The notes below the pieces were generated by a model, which was not told the origin of the DNA, made no database searches, and saw only the letters and a list, made by a program, of their open reading frames with translations. Made by a program: the position numbers and the translations under genes. From contig JAFARZ010000157.1 of assembly GCA_019245115.1 (NCBI GenBank), forward strand, positions 45,008 through 109,007: 64,000 bases of DNA. The letters run 5' to 3'. The first letter of the stretch is position 1; the number at the start of each line of letters is the position of its first letter. Shown in pieces: positions 1 through 9,660 of this stretch. This DNA comes from Streptosporangiaceae bacterium (GTDB lineage Bacteria; Actinomycetota; Actinomycetes; Streptosporangiales; Streptosporangiaceae).

Positions 1-786
1 CGGATCGGCCGCGAGGCCGGCTGCCCGGTACATATCTCGCACCACAAGGCGGCCGGACGGGAGAACTGGGGCAGAGTTCGCGATTCACTGGCCGTGATCG
101 ACGAGGCGAATTCGGCGGGCTCCGACATCACCCTCGACTTCTATCCGTATATCGCCAGCAGCGGCCCGATGGGCGAGTACGTCACCGCCGATACGGTCAC
201 CCAGGAGTGGGCTGAGCGGAACCAGTTCGCGAACTGCCCGCCGTTCCCGGCTTATCAGGGCCGCCGGGTCAGCGCGGTCGCCGCGGCCGAGGGGCTCACG
301 GTTTCCGAGCTGGTCGGCCGGGTGCTGACCGCCCCGGGCGGCCCGCGTACCATCACGATCGGCTTCGGGATGTCGGAGCAGGACCTCATAACGAACATCA
401 GCCATCCGCGGATGATGATCGGATCGGACGGCATCCCGGATCTGGACGGAATGCCGCATCCCCGGTTGTACGGGACGTTTCCCCGGGTGTTCGCCGAATA
501 CGTCCGCGGCCGGGCAGTGATCTCGCTCCAGGAGGCGGTCCGCCGGATGACCAGCCTTCCCGCCGCGCGGTTCGGCCTGGCAGGGCGCGGCTTGCTCGCT
601 CCTGGCGCGCACGCCGACCTGGTGGTGTTCGACCCGGCGAAGATCCGGGACCTGGCCAGCTACACCGAGCCCAAGCAGGAGCCCGAGGGAGTGCACTGGG
701 TGGTCGTCAACGGCCAGGTGGTGTTCGATCACGGCCATCACACCGGCGCGCGTCCCGGCCGGCTACTCCGCTTCGCGACCGGTTGA
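1..786 (+). CDS. N-acyl-D-amino-acid deacylase-like amidohydrolase (C-terminal part)
   Basis: The reading frame is open from base 1, so only the last 261 residues are visible. The fragment has the hallmarks of the D-aminoacylase branch of the amidohydrolase superfamily. HISHHK near residue 11 supplies metal ligands, DFYPY follows at about 46, GSDG at about 141 carries the catalytic Asp position, and a typical closing strand reads GAHADLVVFDP. The family hydrolyses N-acyl-D-amino acids in the cytoplasm. The 3' end overlaps the convergent downstream gene by 24 bp. It has no obvious link to the biosynthetic genes and is probably chromosomal background. Confidence 0.85.
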   Translation, partial: RIGREAGCPVHISHHKAAGRENWGRVRDSLAVIDEANSAGSDITLDFYPYIASSGPMGEYVTADTVTQEWAERNQFANCPPFPAYQGRRVSAVAAAEGLTVSELVGRVLTAPGGPRTITIGFGMSEQDLITNISHPRMMIGSDGIPDLDGMPHPRLYGTFPRVFAEYVRGRAVISLQEAVRRMTSLPAARFGLAGRGLLAPGAHADLVVFDPAKIRDLASYTEPKQEPEGVHWVVVNGQVVFDHGHHTGARPGRLLRFATG

Positions 787-1278
787 GCGAGACGGGCCGT
801 ACAACCACCGCCGTTCGTAAGAATGGTCCTGATCTTCGAGGATGCCAGCTACCTGGGTGAGCAACGCGCCGATCGTGGCGGTGGCGACATCGTGCAGCAG
901 CAGCTGGTCCAGCCCGGCGCCGAGCGGAGGCCGGTAGGAGCCGGTCAGCGTCACACGCACCTCCTGGTCCCCCGCGGCGGTGAGCCGGATATCCGCGTCC
1001 AGCGCGGGAAACAGGCCGCCGGTCATCCCGGCCGCCTCCCAGCGCAGGCCCACGGTGACCTCGTCATCGCGGTAGGCCGGTTCGGTGAACAAGACCCGGA
1101 CCAGCCGGGACGCCCCGGGCACCGGCCCGGCCGGCCCGGCCCGGAGCAGGTATGCCACGCCGCCGTCGTAGATTTCCCGGGACGCGGCATTCAGCCCGGC
1201 GCCGGAAACCAGCTGGGCAAACCGCGCGGACGCGTCGGCGAAGCTCACCGTCAGCGTCTGCTCCGCGGAGACGAACAT
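763..1278 (-). CDS. SRPBCC-like conserved hypothetical protein under DosR-like boxes
   Basis: A 171-residue protein with no catalytic motif I recognise. The alternating strand pattern and a C-terminal helix (about residues 140-160) resemble small START/SRPBCC-fold actinobacterial proteins, but this is a weak match. The frame stays open up to a GTG at 1335 (190 residues). I prefer the ATG at 1278, because the longer form would place one DosR-like box inside the coding sequence and the second just 12 bp upstream of the start. The gene lies next to a DevS-like sensor kinase, so a hypoxia or redox stress role is inferred from context only. Confidence 0.55.
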   Translation of the reverse strand: MFVSAEQTLTVSFADASARFAQLVSGAGLNAASREIYDGGVAYLLRAGPAGPVPGASRLVRVLFTEPAYRDDEVTVGLRWEAAGMTGGLFPALDADIRLTAAGDQEVRVTLTGSYRPPLGAGLDQLLLHDVATATIGALLTQVAGILEDQDHSYERRWLYGPSRSTGREAE

Positions 1279-1314
1279 CAGGCTAGCTAACCAGCCAGCC
1301 AGGGCGCCGGAGTA

Positions 1315-1360
1315 GTGACCAAAGTCCTTGGTCACCGGTGTATGCCGGGACTTTGGTCCC
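1315..1360. promoter_or_regulatory. Two tandem DosR/DevR-like operator boxes
   Basis: At 1347-1360 the sequence is GGGACTTTGGTCCC, matching 13 of 14 core positions of the mycobacterial DosR consensus GGGACTWWAGTCCC. A second, weaker site reads AGGACTTTGGTCAC on the minus strand at 1315-1328, within a palindrome at 1315-1335 (arms gtgaccaa/ttggtcac). Their centres are 32 bp apart, close to three helical turns, as is common for paired DosR sites. They sit 37-82 bp upstream of the ATG at 1278, a suitable place for activating the SRPBCC-like gene. Confidence 0.6.
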
Positions 1361-1484
1361 TAGCCCTCGCAGGCCAGCGCTCCATACGATGTCAGTGAGA
1401 CATGGCGGGCAGGAGGACCGTGGGGGCGGGCATCGTTGTGACGGCCGCCTGCACGCCATGCCTCCGGTGCCGGAGTTCCTGAGC

Positions 1485-3275
<1,791 letters not shown>

Positions 3276-3292
3276 TTACGAACCGCAGTGGA

Positions 3293-4240
3293 TCAGAAGG
3301 CTCGGAAATCCGAGGGCGGAGCCGTACGGAGCACCTCGGTCCGGATCTCGCGGATGGCATTGTCAAGTTCGTCGATGGCGACCGCCACCCGCTCGCCTGC
3401 CGCGCCCTTCCCGAGGATGGCCTGCGCACTGGCCAGGCTCAGCCCGGCGGCGAAAAGCCGGTGCACGATATGGCCGGCGAATTCGGCCGCCGCCGTCTGC
3501 GGCGTTACCAGCAGATCCGGCGGCCGGATCCGAGGGTCATCCCGCTCCTCCCCCGCGTGACCCGGCGCCGCGCCGGAGCCGGAGCCCGGCGAGCCCAGTT
3601 GCCGGGCGACTGTCTCGCCGGCAAGGTCTCCATACAGTTCCAGGATCCGCAGGTCCCGGCCGGGCGGGCAGCCCGGTTCCCGGAAGTGAGTCGAGACCAT
3701 GCCGATCAGCCGCCCGGCCGAATCGGTCAGCGGGGTGGACTGCACGGCCCGGAAACCCGCGGCGGCAGCGATCTCGCGGTGCGGCGCGAAGCCCGGGTCG
3801 GTAGTCACATCCGTGATAACCATCTGAGCACAGTGCCGTGCCGCCCTCCCGCAGGCGGAATGATCGTCATCGACCAGCGCGAAGTAGCCAAGGAACTCGG
3901 AGCTGAAACCGGACTGGGTGACGATCTTCAGGCCACCGGACACCGGATCAACGAGCTGCACGTTCCCGAAATCCGCTCCCGTCAGCGCCAGGGCACCATC
4001 CAGGACCCTCGGGAGCAGCACATCCAGCCCGGAGGCGTCACGCAGGTTCCCGGCCATCCCCTGCAGGTGCCCGATCGCCTCCGGCTCGTCAAGGCTGAAC
4101 CGGATGAACGACGCGACATGGCCGGCCCGCCAGGCAAGCACCTCCCCGCCAGCCGGCGGCAGGCGGTCAGCCGCGCCGCGGTAAACCGCCTCGACCTGCT
4201 CCTGCAGCCGCGGCAGGTTCCGGCTCTCAGCCATCGCCAT
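3293..4240 (-). CDS. GAF-domain protein with degenerate HisKA_3 stub
   Basis: A 315-residue protein with one GAF domain at about 75-210. Its C-terminal segment copies the DevS-type dimerisation helix (VHRLFAAGLSLASAQ, then DELDNAIREIRTEV). Aligning RLFAAGLSL with RLYATGMSL of the neighbouring kinase puts Ala where the phospho-accepting His should be, and the protein ends before any ATPase domain. It therefore cannot be a kinase. It may heterodimerise with a DevS-like partner or act as a signal-sensing adaptor. A linker of about 25 residues rich in Gly/Ser/Pro joins the two parts. It lies upstream of the real kinase on the same strand with a 68 bp gap, so co-transcription is likely. Confidence 0.75.
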   Translation of the reverse strand: MAMAESRNLPRLQEQVEAVYRGAADRLPPAGGEVLAWRAGHVASFIRFSLDEPEAIGHLQGMAGNLRDASGLDVLLPRVLDGALALTGADFGNVQLVDPVSGGLKIVTQSGFSSEFLGYFALVDDDHSACGRAARHCAQMVITDVTTDPGFAPHREIAAAAGFRAVQSTPLTDSAGRLIGMVSTHFREPGCPPGRDLRILELYGDLAGETVARQLGSPGSGSGAAPGHAGEERDDPRIRPPDLLVTPQTAAAEFAGHIVHRLFAAGLSLASAQAILGKGAAGERVAVAIDELDNAIREIRTEVLRTAPPSDFRAF

Positions 4241-4413
4241 GACCACCACCCGCGCGAAGCCCGCTTCGCGAACGGCCGCCCGCCTGGCCAGAGCCGACCA
4301 GGCGTTACGGGACGAAGAACTCCGTCCCTGTCACCCTATTGCGCAGCACGAATCTTGCCTAGCCGCCCGGCACTGGCGACATCTACCTACAGTCCGAGGC
4401 CGCGGCATCCTGG

Positions 4414-5211
4414 TCACGCGGCGCTGATCGCGGTCCTGACGCGTGGCACGAATCGCAGGATCGCGTCGTCCGGCTCCACGGCGGCCGCGTCGACGTCCCG
4501 GAAGGACTGCTCCCGCTTGGCGGTCCCGTCCCCCGAACCCCGCGCAACCTTCAGCTGATACTCCGCCAGGCTCCTGGTGAAGTAGTGGTTGAGCTGAACC
4601 TGCTGCGTGGAGACCGGATCGTTGTGCGGCCCGATCACGGGCTCCTCGTTCTCGTTCACGCACCACCAGCCGTCGCGATATGTACAGAAATGCGAGCTCA
4701 GGGCCCTCTTCGTGCGCTCAGGCCGGACGATCGACTTGATGTGCCGGTTCCATTCCCACTGGACCGGGGTCCGGTACCTGAAATTCTCGATCTGAAGGCC
4801 CGTGGGCTTCTCCCGGTGCGAGGAGGATCCGAACGTCTGCCAGTTCACCCCCAGGGCGCCATACTTGTCGAAACGCTGGAGAAGAACGACCAGGTCGGGA
4901 TCCTCAATTGGCACGATGAACTCGTCGATGTCGGTCAAGGTAAGCCAGACCGTCTCTCCGGAGACCCGGGAGAAGCAATCCATGTAGGCCTGATTCTGCC
5001 GACCGCGTCCCGGAGGACCGGTCCCTGGAAAGCTGACGACCTCGATGTCGTCGTGTTTCGCGAAAAGCCTGACCGTTTGCTCGACCGGTACCTGGCTCCC
5101 GTTGTCGTACAACACGAAATGGGTTACACCAAGAAGCCGGTGGTAGACGATCCACTCCAGAAGATAATCCCCCTCATCTTTGACAATAGCACATGCGGTG
5201 ATGTAATCCAT
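4414..5211 (-). CDS. GT92/GT2-type glycosyltransferase
   Basis: A 265-residue protein opening with ACAIVKDEGDYLLEWIVYHR, the usual start of the DUF23/GT92 and related GT2_4 families. At about residue 94 it has the metal-binding DIDEFI (a DxD variant), and late in the chain LNHYFTRS, a conserved His motif of this group. Such enzymes add a sugar to a glycan in the cytosol. Acceptor and donor are unknown. It is divergent from the sulfotransferase at 5395 with 183 bp between them, suggesting a shared control region for a small sugar/sulfate cassette. No signal peptide or membrane segment is evident. Confidence 0.75.
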   Translation of the reverse strand: MDYITACAIVKDEGDYLLEWIVYHRLLGVTHFVLYDNGSQVPVEQTVRLFAKHDDIEVVSFPGTGPPGRGRQNQAYMDCFSRVSGETVWLTLTDIDEFIVPIEDPDLVVLLQRFDKYGALGVNWQTFGSSSHREKPTGLQIENFRYRTPVQWEWNRHIKSIVRPERTKRALSSHFCTYRDGWWCVNENEEPVIGPHNDPVSTQQVQLNHYFTRSLAEYQLKVARGSGDGTAKREQSFRDVDAAAVEPDDAILRFVPRVRTAISAA

Positions 5212-5394
5212 GGCGTCAGAATGACCTATTCCGCCTCATTCAGCCAGCCGCGGAACCGCCCGCAGTCAACGGTCCGCCAGCTTGCCCAGTCGATAACCGG
5301 AGCCGTTCATGGTTGTCTGATGGCTCGTGCTGACCGCCGGTCCACCAGGGACCCGGCGAAGCCGGCCGGCCGCGTCCGGACGAATGAGGTGATC

Positions 5395-6366
5395 ATGGAC
5401 ATGAGTCATCGGCCCCAGGCCAGGGCGGCCCCGGGCATCATGCCGCCGATTCCCCCACCCGAGGCTCGCGAGAACGAGGAGATCGCTGCGCCGGACTTCG
5501 TCGGCGTCGGCACGATGCGATCCGGCACGACCTGGTGGTACCGCCTGCTCGCGGCCCATCCCGCCGTCGCGGAGCCGGGGCAGCGCGACAAGGAGGTCCA
5601 CTTTTTCGATCACTACACGCGGGTGGCCGCGTTCGACCCAGCCTCGTACTACCGTTACTTCCCGCGGCCGCCTGGCACGGTGTGCGGAGAATGGACCCCG
5701 CGCTACATGTACGACTACTGGACGCCGGCCATGCTGCGGCGGGCCGCACCGAACGCTAAGATCCTCGTGCTGCTGCGTGACCCCGTCAAGCGTTTCCTTT
5801 CCGGGCTGTCGTACAACCGGTCTCACGGCTATCAGATGACGCACGCGCTGCTGCACCAGCAGTACGAACGGAGCCTGTACGGGGTGCAGATCGGGGCGCT
5901 GTTCGCCCATTACCCGCCGGAGCAGGTGCTGGTCCTGCAGTACGAGCGCTGCGCGGCCGATCCGGTCGGCCAGATCCGCCGGACGCTGGAATTCATCGGC
6001 GTCGACCCGGCGGACTGGCGCGGCGAGTCCATGATCCAGACCCGGGTAAACCACAGTCGTGAGGCACCGCCCGAGCTCGACCCGGCGACGTACCAGGCGC
6101 TGTCCGCCGCCCTCTGCGCGGATCTGCCGGGACTGTTCGAGCTGGTGCCCGGCCTCGATCCCGGGCTCTGGCCCACCGCCGCGTTCATGCCACCGGGACT
6201 ATCCGCGCAGTTCACCGGCGACAACGACCTCATGACCGATCCGGCTCGCCTCGGCGAGCAGCGGCGCGCCCAGCCGTTCCCACAATCCTCGCAGCCGAGA
6301 CGAGATCACCACCAGGTCGAAGGCCTTGTCGGGAAATCCGGTCCAGGCCCCTATCGCGTGCAGTGA
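5395..6366 (+). CDS. PAPS-dependent sulfotransferase
   Basis: A 323-residue Sulfotransfer-family enzyme that would move sulfate from PAPS to a hydroxyl or amine. The 5'-phosphosulfate loop is VGTMRSGTTWWYRLL (about residues 40-54) and the 3'-phosphate-binding helix region is LLRDPVKRFLSGLSYNR (about 124-140). A short C-terminal tail looks disordered and extends through the overlap with the opposite gene. The start is the ATG at 5395, preceded by TGAGGTG about 5 nt away; the frame is open far upstream but without a comparable signal. The last 168 bp overlap the convergent glycosyltransferase gene. Its neighbours (two glycosyltransferases, a UDP-xylose synthase) suggest sulfation of a glycan or glycosylated metabolite. 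Confidence 0.85.
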   Translation: MDMSHRPQARAAPGIMPPIPPPEARENEEIAAPDFVGVGTMRSGTTWWYRLLAAHPAVAEPGQRDKEVHFFDHYTRVAAFDPASYYRYFPRPPGTVCGEWTPRYMYDYWTPAMLRRAAPNAKILVLLRDPVKRFLSGLSYNRSHGYQMTHALLHQQYERSLYGVQIGALFAHYPPEQVLVLQYERCAADPVGQIRRTLEFIGVDPADWRGESMIQTRVNHSREAPPELDPATYQALSAALCADLPGLFELVPGLDPGLWPTAAFMPPGLSAQFTGDNDLMTDPARLGEQRRAQPFPQSSQPRRDHHQVEGLVGKSGPGPYRVQ

Positions 6367-7455
6367 GCGGAACGGCCCGGAACCCCGGGCCTGCCGCAGC
6401 AGATCGCCGTCGAAGTCCAGCAGGGTGTAAGCCGAAGCGGCCGTGGCCCACCATTGGGGCACCGCTCCGCCGCACCCGACCACGGCCACCCGTCGCGGTG
6501 CATCGCCAGTCCCGGCCGTGGCCTCGTCGAGTTCCCGGGTGACGGTGATGCCGCGGGCTTCGCGCGCCCAGGAAAGCAGTGCGTGGCAGGCGGGCTCCAC
6601 CCGCGACCGGGACCGCGCCCGCTGCTGAATCGCGACACGCGACATGGCCACGGTGACACACATCTCCACCAGCGGCGTCCGGTGCTTGGCGAGAATCAGA
6701 TGGGTGTTGTCGATGGCGGTCTCGTCGTTGCCGTGATCGTGATCGACGGGCAGCCCGACGGCCCACGCCTCGCGGGACAGCGCGAGAGGTATCCCGGCAT
6801 CGGTCAGCCGGAGGCCCAGCTCCACGTCTTCGCCGCCCCAGCTGCGGAAGTCCTCGTCGAACCCGCCAACCCGCCAGAAGTCGTCCGCCCGGATGGAGAT
6901 GCTCCCACGCCAGAAGAGCCACCATGGCGCCGCGAGGCGGCCGAGATCGAATTCCACCTGAGCGAACTCATAGTGCCGGATGTCGCGGAACCGCCGGTCG
7001 AGGTGCAGGCGCTGGTACTGGTCCCCGGGAGATAGCCGGGCGATCTCGTTGCTCATGGTAACGGGCGGCCTGAACCAGTTGAAACCATAGACGTACCCGG
7101 TGACCGCACAGCGCCTGCCGTGCGCCTTGATGAGCGACGTGACATAGCCGCGGTTGGGAAGCACGCCGGGCTCGAGGAACGCGAGCACTGGCGCGGCCGC
7201 CAGCCGCGCCCCGCGGTTGCGGGCAGCGCTGAGCCGGAAGCCCATATCTTCCTGGGAGCAGTACCGAAGCCGGAGTTTGCGCTCGTAAGAACGGGCCACG
7301 CCGAGATCGGCGTCACTCGGCCCGTCGCCCGATACCACAACCTCGAAATCGCTGGCCGGCACCAACTGGTCCACCAGGCATTCCAGCGTTCGGGCGAGTT
7401 GCCTCGCCTGGCTGCGCACCGGGATCACCACGGAGATCTGGGGGCAAGGGGGCAC
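6199..7455 (-). CDS. GT2 glycosyltransferase fused to a methyltransferase-like domain
   Basis: About 418 residues. The N-terminal part is a family 2 GT-A domain: ISVVIPVRSQARQL at the start, then FEVVVSGDGPSDAD, and WGGEDVELGLRL near residue 235, the galactosyltransferase-type C-terminal motif. After about residue 315 a second domain starts with RRVAVVGCGGAVPQ and later has AFDLVVISSRLRGLW, which resembles a Rossmann SAM-binding fold. Its glycine loop is poor and it may be inactive. I placed the start at the GTG at 7455 so that the conserved VVIPV strand lies close to the N-terminus. The frame is open to 7578, but that would overlap the divergent epimerase. The 3' end overlaps the sulfotransferase gene by 168 bp. 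Confidence 0.72.
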   Translation of the reverse strand: MPPCPQISVVIPVRSQARQLARTLECLVDQLVPASDFEVVVSGDGPSDADLGVARSYERKLRLRYCSQEDMGFRLSAARNRGARLAAAPVLAFLEPGVLPNRGYVTSLIKAHGRRCAVTGYVYGFNWFRPPVTMSNEIARLSPGDQYQRLHLDRRFRDIRHYEFAQVEFDLGRLAAPWWLFWRGSISIRADDFWRVGGFDEDFRSWGGEDVELGLRLTDAGIPLALSREAWAVGLPVDHDHGNDETAIDNTHLILAKHRTPLVEMCVTVAMSRVAIQQRARSRSRVEPACHALLSWAREARGITVTRELDEATAGTGDAPRRVAVVGCGGAVPQWWATAASAYTLLDFDGDLLRQARGSGPFRSLHAIGAWTGFPDKAFDLVVISSRLRGLWERLGAPLLAEASRIGHEVVVAGELRG

Positions 7456-7510
7456 GTCATGCGTTTTACCGGGCTTGCGGCCGGTGAGCAACCGACGATA
7501 TACACAACCG

Positions 7511-8455
7511 GTGAAGCGTGCGGTCATCACCGGGGGTGCAGGTTTCCTCGGGTCACATTTGTGCGAAGAACTGCTCAACGACGGCTATGACGTTATCTGC
7601 GTGGACAACCTCCTGACCGGTTCCCGGCGCAATATCGCCCATCTCACCGGCCGGGACCAATTTCGGCTCATTCGCGCCGACGTGGCGCACGATCTGAGTG
7701 TGCCGGGCCCGGTCGATCTCGTGCTGCACTTCGCCTCGGCCGCCTCCCCCGCCGACTACCTCAGGCTGCCGATCCAGACCCTCACCGTGGGCAGCAGTGG
7801 CACGCTCAACGCCGTGGAGCTGGCCCGGCGCAAGAACAGCCGGTTCATCCTGGCCTCGACATCGGAGGTCTACGGTGACCCGAAGGAGCATCCGCAGCGC
7901 GAGTCGTACTGGGGCAACGTGAATCCAGTCGGCCCGCGGAGCGTCTATGACGAGGCCAAGCGGTACGCCGAAGCCCTCACCACCGCCTACCGGGACACCT
8001 ACGGCGTCGATACCGGGATCGTACGGATATTCAACAGCTACGGCCCGCGGCTCCGCCCGGACGACGGGAGAGCGATCCCGACGTTCATCCGGCAGGCGCT
8101 GCGCGGCGACCCGATCCCGGTCACCGGCGACGGCGGACAGACCCGCTCGATCTGCTATGTCGACGACACGGTCAGCGGCATCCTCGCCCTGGCCGCCAGC
8201 GCCCATCCGGGACCGGTCAACATCGGCAGCCCAGACGAGATCTCAATGCGCGCGCTCGCCGGTCTCATCCGCGACCTCACCGGCTCCCGCTCGCCGATCG
8301 AGTTCACCGAGCGGCCGGTCGATGATCCCGCCGTGCGCCGCCCGGACATCACCCTGGCCAGGACGGTGCTCGGGTGGCAGCCGCGTATCTCGATGGAGGA
8401 CGGCCTGCGCCGCACGATCCGGTGGTTCGCCAGCGAACTCGGCCGGACCGCGTAG
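7511..8455 (+). CDS. UDP-glucuronate decarboxylase (UDP-xylose synthase)-like epimerase
   Basis: A 314-residue short-chain dehydrogenase/epimerase. It has the NAD loop GGAGFLGSHL at the N-terminus, the ASTSEVYGDP strand, and the diagnostic segment ESYWGNVNPVGPRSVYDEAK, which contains the catalytic Tyr-x3-Lys. This segment is very close to UXS enzymes, which oxidise and decarboxylate UDP-glucuronate to UDP-xylose. The GTG at 7511 puts the NAD loop eight residues in. A TTG at 7475 and a GTG at 7484 are alternatives, and no start has a strong ribosome site. A UDP-pentose would be a plausible donor for the flanking glycosyltransferases. Confidence 0.85.
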   Translation: MKRAVITGGAGFLGSHLCEELLNDGYDVICVDNLLTGSRRNIAHLTGRDQFRLIRADVAHDLSVPGPVDLVLHFASAASPADYLRLPIQTLTVGSSGTLNAVELARRKNSRFILASTSEVYGDPKEHPQRESYWGNVNPVGPRSVYDEAKRYAEALTTAYRDTYGVDTGIVRIFNSYGPRLRPDDGRAIPTFIRQALRGDPIPVTGDGGQTRSICYVDDTVSGILALAASAHPGPVNIGSPDEISMRALAGLIRDLTGSRSPIEFTERPVDDPAVRRPDITLARTVLGWQPRISMEDGLRRTIRWFASELGRTA

Positions 8456-8480
8456 TCGCGCCCGGCGACACGGGAGGCTC

Positions 8481-8505
8481 AGCGGCCGACGGCGCCGCGG
8501 CCGCT
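8481..8505. terminator. Hairpin between convergent genes
   Basis: Perfect 8-bp stem (agcggccg / cggccgct) with a 9-nt loop between the convergent epimerase and VOC genes. There is no clear U-tract, so it may terminate only weakly or act as an mRNA end stabiliser. Confidence 0.4.
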
Positions 8506-8912
8506 CACTCCCTGCCGCGCAGCGGAGACTTGTCGCCCACCAGCCAGTTGTGACCGAACGGGTCGTGAAATCCGCCCTGCCGGTGTATCCCCCATGGCCG
8601 GTGATGCTCTTGCACGCTACCGGCGCTGCCGCTCGCGCCTGCCTGTACGGCCCGCTCGACGAAGGCGTCCGGGTCATCGGCGAAAAGCTCGATTCTCGCG
8701 GTGACCGTTTCCGCCATCTCAGGTGTGTCCCACCCGTTGTTCGCCGGCTCCGCGAGGAAGAAGGGCGCGCCCTCGACCTCCAGGCCGACGACCTGGCCCA
8801 TGTTCCACAGCTCCGTGGCGCCGAGAGCGCGCTTGTACCACTCGGTGGCCTTCTGCGCGTCGGGTACTGCCAGCATCACCGAAATCACCGGGTGAGAGGC
8901 TTCTGATGCCAC
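8505..8912 (-). CDS. VOC (glyoxalase/bleomycin-resistance fold) protein
   Basis: A 135-residue single-domain VOC protein of the PhnB-like kind. It has two beta-alpha-beta halves, with HPVISVMLAVPDAQKATEWY at the start and FHDPFGHNWLVGD near the end. The GTG at 8912 is supported by AGGAG seven nt upstream. It resembles the second VOC protein at 22730, also in this window, so the two are likely paralogues. Function is unknown; members bind small molecules or metals. Nothing ties this copy to the biosynthetic genes. Confidence 0.8.
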   Translation of the reverse strand: MASEASHPVISVMLAVPDAQKATEWYKRALGATELWNMGQVVGLEVEGAPFFLAEPANNGWDTPEMAETVTARIELFADDPDAFVERAVQAGASGSAGSVQEHHRPWGIHRQGGFHDPFGHNWLVGDKSPLRGRE

Positions 8913-9013
8913 TTGTTGGCTCCTGTCGAAACGAGGTGTTCTGGGTATGCGCGGGCGAATGCGCTTTCCAGCCCGCAACCGGCTGCCGACAATGAACTTT
9001 AGTTCACGAACGA

Positions 9014-9502
9014 TTACAAGGCCAGGCTGGCCGTCACGGCCTTGACAACCTCCGGTGCCTCGGGGGATGTGCCGGAACGGAACCGGGCCAGCACCTCCCC
9101 GCCGGACGAGACCAGAAACTTCTCGAAGTTCCACCGGACAATACCGGCCTTGCCATCCGCGTCGGCCGCCTTTGTGAGCTCGGCGTACAGCGGGTGCTGA
9201 TCCCGGCCGTTCACCTTGATTTTCTCAAGCATGGGAAACGTGACGTCATACGTTGACGTGCAGAATTCCCTGATCTCCTCCGGCGTGCCCGGCTCCTGCC
9301 CGCCGAACTGGTTGCACGGGAAGCCGGCCACGGCGAATCCCCGGTCGCTGAACTGCCGGTGAAGCTGCTCCAGCCCCTCGTACTGAGGCGTCATACCGCA
9401 ACGCGAAGCGACGTTCACGACGAGGACCGACCGGGCCGCCAGTTCCCGCAAGGTAGTGGGCTCACCGGAGAGGGTGCGCAGGGGGATGTCGTGGATGCCC
9501 AC
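9014..9502 (-). CDS. Glutathione peroxidase family thiol peroxidase
   Basis: A 162-residue protein with the GPx signature: NVASRCGMTPQY (peroxidatic Cys at about residue 36), FPCNQFGGQEP (Gln position plus a candidate resolving Cys) and WNFEKFLV (Trp-Asn of the tetrad). It uses Cys, not Sec. In bacteria such enzymes usually reduce organic peroxides with thioredoxin rather than glutathione. The GTG start follows AAGGAG by 9 nt. Confidence 0.92.
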   Translation of the reverse strand: MGIHDIPLRTLSGEPTTLRELAARSVLVVNVASRCGMTPQYEGLEQLHRQFSDRGFAVAGFPCNQFGGQEPGTPEEIREFCTSTYDVTFPMLEKIKVNGRDQHPLYAELTKAADADGKAGIVRWNFEKFLVSSGGEVLARFRSGTSPEAPEVVKAVTASLAL

Positions 9503-9660
9503 TTGAATTCTCCTTCGCTCGGGTGCGGCCCATCCTCACCGGATTCGCCGGAGGGGAGCAAGGGGTGTCCAGCCGGCATGCGACGCGCTTGTGGTGCGGG
9601 CAATCCCGCCATACGGTATGACGCCGCCCACGCTCGCGATCCGGACAAGGCAGGCTGACA

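Noticed and set aside
4309..4328. A GGGAC...GTCCC inverted repeat that looks like a third DosR box
   Set aside because: The spacer is 10 bp instead of 4 and the inner bases do not match, so it is not a DosR site by consensus.
5212..5394. Extending the sulfotransferase upstream towards 4585
   Set aside because: The upstream frame overlaps the glycosyltransferase and reads as shadow; the ATG at 5395 has a good ribosome site and fits the family length.
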